DNA of 29,888 nt from DATCRE01 sp964235605 (GTDB taxonomy: Bacteria; Bacteroidota; Bacteroidia; Cytophagales; Cyclobacteriaceae). Below the pieces are notes generated by a model. The model saw nothing but the letters and a program-made list of their open reading frames with translations, made no database searches and had not been told where the DNA came from. The stretch covers positions 1-29,888 of the forward strand of contig CAXSCR010000055.1 in the NCBI GenBank assembly GCA_964235605.1, given 5' to 3'. Positions 1 through 7,447 of the stretch are shown piece by piece. The position numbers and the translations under genes were made by a program. The stretch's first letter is position 1. Every line of letters begins with the position of its first letter.

Positions 1-212
1 ATGTACGCCTGAAATAGCGCTACAGTTTTATTCTATTTTAGTCGGACAATAGTGAAAAATTTATTTTGATTAACCTCCAAATAGCAAACCTGAAAATTGA
101 TGTTGGTGGCCGCCGCCATTTATTTGCAGTAATCAATTATAGACCTTTTGCTGATATTATACTGTGCTGATATGGCTACTCTTCTACAGCAGTTTGTTGT
201 CACGCGTATTAC

Positions 213-255
213 TAATAAAATAAAAAGACCTTTCTGAATTCTTTCAAAAAGGTCT
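213..255 (-). terminator. Rho-independent terminator of the aromatic amino acid operon
   Basis: The arms AGACCTTT (226-233) and AAAGGTCT (248-255) form an 8-bp stem around a 14-base loop that contains a small GAA/TTC pairing. Read on the minus strand, the stem is followed by TTTTTATTTTATT. It lies about 30 bases past the stop codon of the DAHP synthase gene, the right place to end the operon. The stem is only half GC, so strength is uncertain. Confidence 0.65.
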
Positions 256-283
256 AATGAGTAAGGTCTTGTATATAAATTAA

Positions 284-1387
284 CTAAACCTTTACTTCAG
301 TCTTATTCATTACTTTTGTTTGAATCTGGATTGATTCATTGTGAATAAGTTTTAATAGGTCATTAGAAAATGTTTCATTCAAGCCCATTGCTTTTCCTAA
401 GGTAATGCGTGTTTGAATGATTTCCTCCCAACGATTTACTTGAAGAATGGTAACATTGTTGTCTTTTTTATACTGACCAATCTTTTCAGATATTTTCATA
501 CGGGCAGCAAGCTTAGACATAATCTCATCATCAAGTTGATCAATCTGATCACGTAACACACTCAATGTATCTTTGAAGCTTTTGTTATCAGAAGATACTG
601 AGCGGACAATAAGCGCATCAATAACTTTACTTAATACACCCGGTGTGATTTGTTGCTTCGCATCGCTCCAAGCTGCATCAGGATTAATATGACTTTCAAT
701 CATTAAACCCACCATATCTAAATCCAAAGCCTTTTGTGATACAAATGAGATAAGCTCACGTGAACCAGCAATATGACTTGGATCGCAGATAATGTCAATT
801 TCAGGAATTCTTGTCTTTAGCTCAATAGCTAAATCCCACATGGGCGCATTTCTGAACGGCCCTTTTTCAAAAGAAGAGAACCCACGGTGGATTGCTGCCA
901 TCTTAGTAATGCCAGCCTTGTACAAACGCTCAAAAGCACCTAGCCAAAGTTCTATATCCGGATTGATCGGATTTTTTATCATTACTGGAATATCAACCCC
1001 TTTCAGTGCGTCAGCAACTTCTTGAACTGAGAAGGGATTTACTGTAGTGCGTGCACCAACCCAAAGAATATCAACGCCGGCTTTTAAACATGCTTCTACG
1101 TGTGCTGCATTTGCAACTTCGGTAGTTACCGGTAAGCCCGTTTCTTTCTTTGCTTGCATAAGCCACTTCAAGCCTTCTTCGCCTGCGCCTTCATATTGAC
1201 CAGGCCTTGTGCGTGGCTTCCAAATACCGGCACGAAGTGCATGTACTTTTCCTGTTGCAGCTATTTGTTTTGCAGTCGCCACCATTTGTTCTTCGGTTTC
1301 AGCACTACACGGCCCGCTAATGATGACTGGCTTACTGGCTGTTGGAAGCCATGTTGAAATTGATTCGAGTTGCAATCCCTTTTTCAT
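284..1387 (-). CDS. Bifunctional DAHP synthase / chorismate mutase (type II)
   Basis: This 367-residue protein should catalyse two steps of aromatic amino acid synthesis: condensation of phosphoenolpyruvate and erythrose 4-phosphate to DAHP, and rearrangement of chorismate to prephenate. Residues about 1-265 are a DAHP synthase of the AroA-beta/KDO8P synthase-like type, with the motifs SGPCSAE near the start, KPRTRPGQYEG near residue 57 and DPSHIAGSRE near residue 205. Residues about 270-355 form an all-helical AroQ chorismate mutase (LRDQIDQLDDEIMSKLAAR, then KISEKIGQYK). This fusion is standard in Bacteroidota. It is the last gene of the minus-strand operon, 27 bp after prephenate dehydrogenase and just before a terminator, so it should be under the upstream Phe/Tyr attenuator. 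The chorismate mutase half can supply prephenate directly to its operon neighbours. Assignment is confident; whether the mutase domain also serves as an allosteric sensor is not visible. Confidence 0.95.
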   Translation of the reverse strand: MKKGLQLESISTWLPTASKPVIISGPCSAETEEQMVATAKQIAATGKVHALRAGIWKPRTRPGQYEGAGEEGLKWLMQAKKETGLPVTTEVANAAHVEACLKAGVDILWVGARTTVNPFSVQEVADALKGVDIPVMIKNPINPDIELWLGAFERLYKAGITKMAAIHRGFSSFEKGPFRNAPMWDLAIELKTRIPEIDIICDPSHIAGSRELISFVSQKALDLDMVGLMIESHINPDAAWSDAKQQITPGVLSKVIDALIVRSVSSDNKSFKDTLSVLRDQIDQLDDEIMSKLAARMKISEKIGQYKKDNNVTILQVNRWEEIIQTRITLGKAMGLNETFSNDLLKLIHNESIQIQTKVMNKTEVKV

Positions 1388-1414
1388 ATTCGGTTAGGTT
1401 TATTTTCTGTTTGT

Positions 1415-2281
1415 TTATTTTGTTTGTTTGAGTTCAATTCCTTGTAACACATCGCGTATGTGGTTTGCTTTGGTCATGATGCTATGAAGCTCTTTAACAT
1501 CACGTTTCATTAAATGATATTGAAATTTTTGCAAGTGCATAATATATTCAAGCAGCGCTTGGCTTAAGTATTCGGCATTCTGTTCGAAGATTGGGGCCCA
1601 CATATCAGGCGAGCTTTTTGCCAAACGAACTGTCGACGCAAAACCACTTCCCGCCAGGTCAAAAATATTTTTTTCGTCTTTTTCAATGTCTAATACAGTT
1701 TGCCCAAGCAGGAATGAACTAACGTGTGAGAGGTGTGATACGTAGGCAACATGCTTATCATGTTCTATCGGGTCCATGAAAATGGTACGCATGCGCAAGG
1801 CATTGAAAATTTGGTTGGCAACTAACAAGGCCCTTTCAGATGATTTTTCTTTTTCACAAATGATGTTGGTCTTCTCTGTAAACAGACCACTAAATGCGGC
1901 TTCTGGCCCAGAGTTTTCAGTACCCGCAATGGGATGAGCAGCAACGAACTGCGCACGTCTTGCATGATCTGAAACTGCTTTACAAATAGTTGACTTGGTT
2001 GATCCGGTATCTATAACTATGGTTTTGTCTGTAATTGCATCTAATACTTTTAGCGTAACTGTACGAATTGAATTAACAGGTATGGCAGTGATAACGAGAT
2101 CAGCGTCTTGAATCGCCTCTTCAATAGACTGCGTTTTATCTACGAGCCCAAGTTCAATTGCTTTACTAGCGTTTTTTTCATTTAGCTCAACGCCAGTAAG
2201 TGAAGTAGCAATACCTGCCTTTCGTAGTTCGATGGCTATACTACCGCCAATTAATCCTAAACCAATTACGGTTATTTTCAT
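1415..2281 (-). CDS. tyrA: Prephenate dehydrogenase
   Basis: This 288-residue cytoplasmic enzyme oxidatively decarboxylates prephenate to 4-hydroxyphenylpyruvate, the tyrosine branch. The N-terminus is a Rossmann fold with GLGLIGGS at residues 7-14. The family signatures AHPIAGTE (about 115-122) and SHLSHVSSFLL (about 180-190) supply the catalytic and substrate-binding histidines. The C-terminal half is the helical dimerisation domain, and there is no ACT domain, so feedback by tyrosine would have to come from elsewhere, such as the operon attenuator. The start codon overlaps the stop of the upstream aminotransferase by four bases (ATGA type), indicating translational coupling. Length and motifs are normal for the family. 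NAD versus NADP preference cannot be read with confidence; an acidic residue (E33 region, TGVELN) after the second strand favours NAD. Confidence 0.94.
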   Translation of the reverse strand: MKITVIGLGLIGGSIAIELRKAGIATSLTGVELNEKNASKAIELGLVDKTQSIEEAIQDADLVITAIPVNSIRTVTLKVLDAITDKTIVIDTGSTKSTICKAVSDHARRAQFVAAHPIAGTENSGPEAAFSGLFTEKTNIICEKEKSSERALLVANQIFNALRMRTIFMDPIEHDKHVAYVSHLSHVSSFLLGQTVLDIEKDEKNIFDLAGSGFASTVRLAKSSPDMWAPIFEQNAEYLSQALLEYIMHLQKFQYHLMKRDVKELHSIMTKANHIRDVLQGIELKQTK

Positions 2282-3483
2282 TTAGTTTGTGTGTTGAGTG
2301 CTATGTCGGAAGTGTCTTGTTTATCTTTTATAAACAGTTGTATTCTTTTTAAGGCTTCATTTAACATTTCAACTGTGCAACACAACGAAATGCGAATGAA
2401 ACGCCTACCGGCTTCGCCAAAGATGAAGCCTGGTGTGATGAATACTTTTGTTCCGTAAAGTATCTCATCATTCCATTTTTCGACATCGGCTACATAGTCA
2501 GGTGCCTTAGCCCAAACAAATAATCCGGATTGATCTTCGGCGTATTTACAATTGAGTATATCAAGAATTTGTTTCGCTACTTTTTTTCTTTCGCCATACA
2601 CATAGTTTAATTGTGTAAACCATGCTGCACCATTCTTTAAAGCCTCAGCAGCTGCAGCTTGCAATGGAAGGAACATGCCCGAATCCATATTGCTTTTAAC
2701 GCGTAATACAGCATCGATATACTCTTTCTTTCCAGCTACCCAGCCTAAGCGCCATCCGGCCATGTTGTGCGACTTACTCAAAGAGTTCAATTCAAGCGCC
2801 ACTTCATCAGCTCCGTCAATGGAGAGAATGCTCATGGGGTTCTCATTCAAAATAAGACTGTATGGATTATCATTTATAATAAGAAACTGATTCTTACGCG
2901 CAAGGTCAACAAGTTCTTTTAACTCTTCACGTGAGGCCACTCGCCCTGTAGGCATATGTGGAAAATTGATCCACATCAATTTTACTTTCGAAAGATCACT
3001 TTTCTTAAGCGCCTCGATGTCGATGCCCCAGTTTAACTCTTCACGCATGGCATAGGGCCTAAGTTTAGCGCCGACTAAGTTGGCTACCGATGAATATGTT
3101 GGATAGCCAGGATCTGGAATTAGTACTTCATCACCTTCGTTAACAAAGGCCATGGAGATATGCATGATACCTTCTTTGGAACCCATTAAGGGTAGCATCA
3201 TGGTTTCAGCATCAAGTTTTACGTTGTATGTATTTTTATAAAAATCTGCTATGGCATTTCTAAACTGTGGAATGCCTTTGTAGTTTTGATAACCATGACT
3301 AGTCGAAAGTTTGGCAGCTGCAGTTAATGCGTCAATGGTCGCATTTGATGGTGCCTGGTCTGGACTTCCAATTCCTAAATTGATAACGCGAAATTCAGGC
3401 GTATCCAGCGCACGTACTTCAGTTAGCTTCCTGCTGAAGTAGTATTCTTCCACATTGGCTATTCGTTTGGCTGTCTGTATCAT
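2278..3483 (-). CDS. Class I/II PLP aminotransferase, probably aromatic
   Basis: This is a 401-residue fold-type I aminotransferase resembling the LL-diaminopimelate/aspartate aminotransferase group. Visible landmarks are NLGIGSPDQAP near residue 35, IPDPGYPTYSS near 122, the aspartate/asparagine cofactor contact in INFPHMPTGR, and the PLP lysine in SLSKSHNMAGWRLGW near residue 234. Its place between prephenate dehydratase and prephenate dehydrogenase implies that it transaminates phenylpyruvate and 4-hydroxyphenylpyruvate to Phe and Tyr, though the sequence alone cannot fix the substrate. It follows pheA after 52 bp and overlaps tyrA by four bases. The short gap before its start codon carries a dispersed 27-base repeat that also precedes the glycosidase pseudogene at 23326. 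The enzyme family is certain; the aromatic role is inference from context. Confidence 0.9.
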   Translation of the reverse strand: MIQTAKRIANVEEYYFSRKLTEVRALDTPEFRVINLGIGSPDQAPSNATIDALTAAAKLSTSHGYQNYKGIPQFRNAIADFYKNTYNVKLDAETMMLPLMGSKEGIMHISMAFVNEGDEVLIPDPGYPTYSSVANLVGAKLRPYAMREELNWGIDIEALKKSDLSKVKLMWINFPHMPTGRVASREELKELVDLARKNQFLIINDNPYSLILNENPMSILSIDGADEVALELNSLSKSHNMAGWRLGWVAGKKEYIDAVLRVKSNMDSGMFLPLQAAAAEALKNGAAWFTQLNYVYGERKKVAKQILDILNCKYAEDQSGLFVWAKAPDYVADVEKWNDEILYGTKVFITPGFIFGEAGRRFIRISLCCTVEMLNEALKRIQLFIKDKQDTSDIALNTQTK

Positions 3484-3490
3484 CTTGGCA

Positions 3491-3517
3491 GTTAATCGTT
3501 ATCAGTTATTCGTTAAT
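3491..3517 (-). repeat. Dispersed 27-base GTTAAT-type repeat, copy 1
   Basis: The 27 bases here match the 27 bases at 23296-23322 (opposite strand) with one mismatch; the shared exact core is ATCAGTTATTCGTTAAT (17 bases) at 3501-3517. In transcript orientation both copies point the same way and both end just before a start codon: 7 bases before the aminotransferase ATG here, 3 bases before the glycosidase ATG there. Confidence 0.75.
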
Positions 3518-3535
3518 CGGTTTATATCAGCCGAA

Positions 3536-4378
3536 CTATTTATATTCAATTTTCGCTTTCTTATACTCACCCAATACGTTCAGGTTTTTTACTTGTCGTA
3601 ATACCTGTTTTATGGCGGCTTCGTAGTTCTTTCTTTTTTTCCACTCTACATCGATATGTATAGAATACTCACTTGGTTTCCCAATGATGGGGATGGATTG
3701 TATTTTGCTGAGGTTAATGCTATTGCTCTTCAATGTCATTAAGGCTGTGGCAAGACTTCCTACTTCGTTGGCTACTTCAAAACTAAGTGAAGCTTTGTTG
3801 GTGGTTGAGCTCTCTACACTTTTCTTAGATAGAATTAAAAAACGTGTGAAGTTCTTCTTATGGGTTTCAATACGCTTTTCAATAATCTGTAATCCAAATT
3901 TTTTCGCGGCATGTTCGTTTGCGATAGCTGCCGTATTTCTCAATTTCAATTCGCTCACGCGTTTTGCTGATAGCGCCGTGTCATCACTCTCGCGTATTTC
4001 AACATCGTTCAGTGCATGTAAAAATTCGGTGCATTGACGTATGGCCATTGGATGCGACTCGATGGTTTTAATCTCCTCAAGTTTAACACCAGGTAATGCA
4101 AGCAAGTGCATGTGGATGGGTAGGTAAAGTTCTCCAATGATATTGAAGTGATACTCCTGTAAAAGAAAGTAATTCGGTAAGATGCTTCCAGCAATTGAAT
4201 TTTCAATAGCCATTACGGCATAATCTGCTTTGCCTGTTTTTAGGTTTTCGCACAATAGATGAAATGAAAGACATTCAATAGTTTCAATAGGCTCTACAAA
4301 ATAGGTCATAGCCGCTACTTCGTGAAAGCTTGCTGCTATTCCTTGTATTGCAATCCTTAACTTTTTCTTCTTTGCCAT
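3536..4378 (-). CDS. pheA: Prephenate dehydratase
   Basis: This 280-residue enzyme converts prephenate to phenylpyruvate, the phenylalanine branch. Residues about 7-185 form the two-lobed dehydratase domain: IAIQGIAASFHE at the start, MAIENSIAGSI (about 56-66) and the catalytic KNFTRFLILSK segment (about 174-184) with the conserved Thr-Arg-Phe. Residues about 197-275 are a C-terminal ACT domain (SFEVANEVGSLATALMTL, then SIPIIGKPSEYSIHIDV), which in this family binds Phe for feedback inhibition. There is no fused chorismate mutase, since that activity sits on the DAHP synthase of the same operon. It is the first full-length gene after the Phe/Tyr leader peptide and attenuator, with 59 bases between the terminator T-run and its ATG. 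Length and motifs are normal. Confidence 0.95.
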   Translation of the reverse strand: MAKKKKLRIAIQGIAASFHEVAAMTYFVEPIETIECLSFHLLCENLKTGKADYAVMAIENSIAGSILPNYFLLQEYHFNIIGELYLPIHMHLLALPGVKLEEIKTIESHPMAIRQCTEFLHALNDVEIRESDDTALSAKRVSELKLRNTAAIANEHAAKKFGLQIIEKRIETHKKNFTRFLILSKKSVESSTTNKASLSFEVANEVGSLATALMTLKSNSINLSKIQSIPIIGKPSEYSIHIDVEWKKRKNYEAAIKQVLRQVKNLNVLGEYKKAKIEYK

Positions 4379-4437
4379 CTCAATATTGCTTCTATTAATT
4401 TTTAAACCGGTAGTTCATTCTTCCGGCAGCCGAGCCC

Positions 4438-4466
4438 AAAAAAAAAGTCCCGTTACCGGGACTTTT
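4438..4466 (-). terminator. Attenuator terminator hairpin upstream of pheA
   Basis: On the minus strand the stem AAAAGTCCCG/CGGGACTTTT (10 bp, arms 4457-4466 and 4443-4452) closes a GTAA tetraloop of the stable GNRA class and runs into nine consecutive T residues (4446 down to 4438). This is a textbook intrinsic terminator, but it lies between a leader peptide and pheA rather than after a gene, which marks it as regulatory. Confidence 0.92.
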
Positions 4467-4492
4467 CCTGAGTTCTCTGTTATTTTTTTTCA

Positions 4493-4576
4493 TCAATAAC
4501 ACACCACTCTTTGAAGTCCCGTTTGGGCCCTAAAGAAGAAATAATAAAAGTAAAAATAGGTGCGATTGATTGTCAT
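4493..4576 (-). CDS. pheL: Phe/Tyr operon leader peptide (27 aa)
   Basis: A minus-strand ORF of 27 codons starts MTINRT and then reads Tyr-Phe-Tyr-Phe-Tyr-Tyr-Phe-Phe-Phe (codons 7-15) before RAQTGLQRVVCY and a TGA stop; a second stop-rich stretch follows. The run contains four Tyr and five Phe codons, using both synonyms of each. The peptide is not expected to have a function of its own: it measures aminoacyl-tRNA supply. The antiterminator strand lies in codons 19-22, immediately after the aromatic run, as required for a stalled ribosome to leave it free. It sits 115 bases upstream of pheA in an operon that makes Phe and Tyr. The start codon at 4576 is the first ATG ahead of the run, with no Shine-Dalgarno sequence, which is usual in this phylum. 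Too short for ordinary gene finders. Confidence 0.9.
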   Translation of the reverse strand: MTINRTYFYFYYFFFRAQTGLQRVVCY

Positions 4577-4593
4577 GATTCTAATTCGAGTCG

Positions 4594-4625
4594 CTAAGAT
4601 AATATGATTTTGTTTTGTGATGCAA
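4594..4625 (-). promoter_or_regulatory. Possible promoter of the pheA leader operon
   Basis: On the minus strand TATCTTAG (4601 down to 4594) resembles the Bacteroidota -7 element TAnnTTTG with one mismatch, and TTGC (4625 down to 4622) lies 20 bases upstream in the place of the -33 TTTG. This would start transcription about 10-15 bases before the leader peptide ATG. Both boxes are imperfect. Confidence 0.35.
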
Positions 4626-4748
4626 TACCGACGCGATTTTTCTGCATAAAAATTTTAAAACTAAGAGTAGTGAGGCGCCTTGAGGCGATAAAAACTACAT
4701 CCGTAATGTTATAAACTTGTACCTTTCAGCATCTAAATCAATTTATTC

Positions 4749-5201
4749 ATGAAAACAATATTAGGAATACTCATAATTCTGGTTGCGGTTTGGAGCTGCG
4801 GACAAAAATCAAGTAATCATGACGACCAAGCGCATCACGCAAGTGAGCCTATTAAAACAAGTGGAAATGAAGCACTTTATTTAGAGGTAATGAAAGTGCA
4901 TGACGAGGTGATGCCTAAAATGAATGATATCTACAATCTCAAAATGGAACTTTCAAAGAAAATCGAAGATTCTGCAACGCTGGCTTTAGAAAAGAAAGGA
5001 GAATTAGAAACAACCATTGCCAAACTTGACTCTGCCAATGAGGGTATGATGATATGGATGCGTCAGTTCGATCCCATGCCCGATAGTTTAGGTGAGGAAA
5101 AAGCACGTGAGTATCTCGAAAACGAAATGGAGAAAGTGAAGAAGGTAAGAAGTGATATTCTTGCGGCTTTGGATAAAGGAAAAGAAGCAGCTGGTAAATA
5201 G
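4749..5201 (+). CDS. Small coiled-coil lipoprotein of unknown function
   Basis: This 150-residue protein has a type II signal peptide (MKTILGILIILVAVWSCGQ) with the lipobox ending at Cys17, so the mature form should be a lipid-anchored envelope protein. Residues about 25-40 are His/Asp-rich and disordered. Residues 42-150 are strongly charged and predicted helical, with heptad-like spacing in YLEVMKVHDEVMPKMNDIYNLKMELSKK and in the C-terminal EKVKKVRSDILAALDKG stretch, so a coiled-coil hairpin is likely. Similar Bacteroidota proteins have been annotated loosely as viral A-type inclusion protein repeats, a name that says nothing about function. It is transcribed away from the aromatic operon. 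TACCTTTC (4720-4727) is a one-mismatch -7 box. Real gene, function unknown. Confidence 0.8.
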   Translation: MKTILGILIILVAVWSCGQKSSNHDDQAHHASEPIKTSGNEALYLEVMKVHDEVMPKMNDIYNLKMELSKKIEDSATLALEKKGELETTIAKLDSANEGMMIWMRQFDPMPDSLGEEKAREYLENEMEKVKKVRSDILAALDKGKEAAGK

Positions 5202-5205
5202 TTTT

Positions 5206-5229
5206 TAGTTTCGAGCTGTGAGCTTTGAG
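5206..5229. repeat. AGCT-rich intergenic repeat, copy 1
   Basis: The stretch TTCGAGCTGTGAGCTTTGAG just past the lipoprotein stop is a degenerate AGCT/CTCAAAGCT-type sequence. Its reverse complement shares CTCAAAGCT exactly with 19855-19863 and CTCACAGCT with 7558-7566. All three are intergenic. Confidence 0.5.
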
Positions 5230-5281
5230 ACCTGATCAGACCCTTGCAATTTTTTGTAGTCATCCGATGTTTATGTCAATC

Positions 5282-5289
5282 TAACTTTG
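5282..5289 (+). promoter_or_regulatory. -7 promoter element for gcvT
   Basis: TAACTTTG matches the Bacteroidota -7 consensus TAnnTTTG exactly and lies 50 bases before the chosen gcvT ATG. A second exact match, TAATTTTG, is at 5300-5307. The nearest TTTG upstream (5253-5256) is about five bases further away than usual for a -33 box, so the choice between the two is open. Confidence 0.45.
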
Positions 5290-5338
5290 GCAATTTTATT
5301 AATTTTGCCGCATCGCACCTTAATCTGTGAATCCACTT

Positions 5339-6415
5339 ATGAAATACGTTCCCTTAAATGATCTTCATGTAAAGCTTGGCGGGAAGATGGTTCCTTTTGC
5401 AGGCTATAATATGCCTGTTCGTTACTCATCAGATTTAGAGGAACACATGACGGTTCGTAAAGGCGTAGGTGTATTTGACGTTTCTCATATGGGTGAGTTT
5501 TTGTTAAAAGGTCCAAATGCATTAGATCTTATACAACGCGTTACTTCTAATGATGCTTCAAAGCTTACAGATGGGCAGGCGCAATATTCTTGTTTGCCTA
5601 ATGATACAGGCGGCATTGTTGATGATCTCATCGTATATAAAGTTAAGGATAACGATTACCTGCTGGTGGTAAATGCTTCCAACATTGATAAAGATTGGAA
5701 TTGGATCAGCAGATTCAATACTAAGGATGTTGATATGAAGAACATATCAGGTGATACCAGTCTTTTTGCAGTTCAAGGGCCTAAAGCTATTCAGGTTTTA
5801 CAGAGGCTAACTAAAGTAGATTTAAGTGCTATTAAATATTATCACTTTACCATCGGTGAGTTTGCTGGTGTGAACAATGTGGTAATCTCTAACACAGGGT
5901 ACACAGGTGCAGGTGGGTTTGAGATCTACGTTACTAATCAATCAGCTGAAAAAGTATGGAATGCTATATTTGAAGCCGGAAAAGAATTTGACATTAAACC
6001 TATTGGATTAGGGGCACGTGATACACTTCGTTTAGAGATGGGTTTCTGTTTATATGGAAATGACATTGATGATACAACTTCACCAATAGAAGGTGGATTA
6101 GGATGGATAACCAAGTTCACAAAAGATTTCACTAATTCGGCTGCGATAAAAAAACAAAAAGAAGAAGGCGTTATCAGAAAGCTTGTCGGTTTTAAGATGA
6201 TCGATAAAGGAATTCCACGTCATCATTATGAGATTAAAGATGCTAGTGGTAACGTAATAGGTAAAGTAACATCCGGAACCATATCTCCGGTACTGGGAAT
6301 AGGCATTGGTTTAGGTTATGTGACAACACCTCATACTAACCCAGGCACTGAAATATTCATTTCCGTTAGAAATAAAGACCTTAAGGCACAGGTTTGCAAA
6401 ATGCCTTTGATTTAA
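5339..6415 (+). CDS. gcvT: Glycine cleavage system T protein (aminomethyltransferase)
   Basis: GcvT transfers the methylene group from the aminomethyl-lipoyl H protein to tetrahydrofolate, giving 5,10-methylene-THF and ammonia. The protein (358 residues from the chosen start) shows the family opening KYVPLNDLHVKLGGKMVPFA, then MPVRYSS, GVGVFDVSHMGEF, a folate-site GYTGAGGFEIYV segment and RDTLRLEMGFCLYG, followed by the C-terminal barrel beginning near TKDFTNSAAI with SGTISPVLGIGIGLGYV. A GTG four codons upstream (5327) is also possible, but the ATG at 5339 fits the family N-terminus (M-K-Y-V-P-L) and the phylum's preference for ATG. H, P and L protein genes are not nearby. Length and motifs are normal; a stand-alone gcvT is common in Bacteroidota. 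Confidence 0.95.
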   Translation: MKYVPLNDLHVKLGGKMVPFAGYNMPVRYSSDLEEHMTVRKGVGVFDVSHMGEFLLKGPNALDLIQRVTSNDASKLTDGQAQYSCLPNDTGGIVDDLIVYKVKDNDYLLVVNASNIDKDWNWISRFNTKDVDMKNISGDTSLFAVQGPKAIQVLQRLTKVDLSAIKYYHFTIGEFAGVNNVVISNTGYTGAGGFEIYVTNQSAEKVWNAIFEAGKEFDIKPIGLGARDTLRLEMGFCLYGNDIDDTTSPIEGGLGWITKFTKDFTNSAAIKKQKEEGVIRKLVGFKMIDKGIPRHHYEIKDASGNVIGKVTSGTISPVLGIGIGLGYVTTPHTNPGTEIFISVRNKDLKAQVCKMPLI

Positions 6416-6476
6416 TTTCACCTTCTATTACTGATAAAGAAATCTAAATGGATAGATGCAAGGCTATTCTATAAAT

Positions 6477-7184
6477 ATGAAAACAATTGACGTTTGTCTT
6501 AGTCCTGATTTGATGCACTTATATCATGTTCAGGATAAAACCGTAGTGGTAGTAGACATTCTGCGCGCAACTTCATGCATGACTACTGCGTTCGCTTACG
6601 GAGTTAAAAGCATTACTCCGTTTGCATCACTGAACGATTGCTTGGCGATGAAGAAGAAAAATTACTTTACGGCTGGCGAGCGAAACGGTGAAAAAGTACC
6701 GGGCTTTGATTTAGGTAATTCTCCTTTTGAGTATATGGATCCAAAGCTAAAAGGAAGGGAGATTGCCTTTACAACAACGAATGGAACGCAGGCCATTGTA
6801 AAATCATTAGAAGCTAAAGAGATAATTATAGGCTCCTTTCTTAATCTTACGGCTGTAGCCGATTATTTAAAAAATGGATCTAATAATATTTTGATAGTTT
6901 GTGCAGGTTGGAAAGGAAGATTTAATTTAGAGGACACGCTCTTTGCGGGAGCCATTGTTGAATTGTTAAAAGATCACATCACACCCGAGTGTGATTCACC
7001 CTTAGCTGCTCAACATTTGTATAACACAGCTAAACATAACATGGTTGATTTTCTTAAGGACTCTAGCCATGTAAAACGTCTTAACCGTTTGGATATTCAC
7101 AAAGACATAGAATACTGTTTAACACCTGATAGGTTTACGCAAGTTCCTGTTTTAAGAAATGGTCTGCTATCAATACAATCTTAA
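6477..7184 (+). CDS. comB: ComB-family 2-phosphosulfolactate phosphatase
   Basis: The 235-residue product belongs to the ComB family, Mg-dependent phosphatases whose founding member removes phosphate from 2-phosphosulfolactate in coenzyme M biosynthesis of methanogens. Recognisable segments are IDVCLSPDLMHLY at the start, VVVVDILRATSCMTTAFAYG (about 20-39), AGERNGEKVPGFDLGNSP (about 65-82), FTTTNGTQAI (about 98-107) and VCAGWKGRFNLEDTLFAGAI (about 143-162). An in-frame ATG at 6456 would add MQGYSIN, but the family N-terminus supports 6477, which is preceded by an A/T-rich stretch. Bacteroidota do not make coenzyme M, so the physiological substrate here is uncertain; a role in sulfolactate or other sulfonate metabolism, such as sulfonolipid-related chemistry, is a guess. 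Family assignment is firm, function is not. Confidence 0.85.
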   Translation: MKTIDVCLSPDLMHLYHVQDKTVVVVDILRATSCMTTAFAYGVKSITPFASLNDCLAMKKKNYFTAGERNGEKVPGFDLGNSPFEYMDPKLKGREIAFTTTNGTQAIVKSLEAKEIIIGSFLNLTAVADYLKNGSNNILIVCAGWKGRFNLEDTLFAGAIVELLKDHITPECDSPLAAQHLYNTAKHNMVDFLKDSSHVKRLNRLDIHKDIEYCLTPDRFTQVPVLRNGLLSIQS

Positions 7185-7447
7185 ATTTAGTTAGCGGTTA
7201 TGGCTGTTAAAAATGATTCTGGTATTAACGTGGCAGGAATTTTTTATCAAATAATTCTGCCGAAACGCCATAGAAGCACAGCATTTTTATCATTGTTGTG
7301 CGGCTAAAAATTGAAAGACGCTGTAGCTTTCCTTACTGGCTTCCAGAATCTTCCACATAATAACAGCGAGATGCACGGAGCTGATAAGTGCCACTGCGCG
7401 GAATTAAAATATGTGCATAGACTAAAATTGCAGTCCTTGCAGAGAGG

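Larger units (their letters stand above)
4438..4576 (-). promoter_or_regulatory. Phe/Tyr transcription attenuator (leader region)
   Basis: In RNA order the region holds a leader peptide with nine aromatic codons, an antiterminator strand CGGGACTT (4521 down to 4514), the complementary strand AAGTCCCG (4464 down to 4457), and the terminator strand CGGGACTTTT (4452 down to 4443) with a T-run. The first and last strands are identical over eight bases, so the middle strand can pair with either, giving mutually exclusive antiterminator and terminator forms. The established logic of ribosome-mediated attenuation then applies: when charged tRNA-Phe or tRNA-Tyr is scarce, the ribosome stalls on the aromatic codons, the antiterminator forms and the operon is read; otherwise transcription stops. 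What is seen is the sequence; the mechanism is inferred by close analogy. Confidence 0.9.

Noticed and set aside
1..212. Possible gene or insertion-sequence end at the left edge, including a 28-codon minus-strand ORF starting MAAATNIN
   Set aside because: The ORF is short and unsupported, no terminal inverted repeat or transposase text can be seen, and the window edge prevents a decision. I see no gene here.
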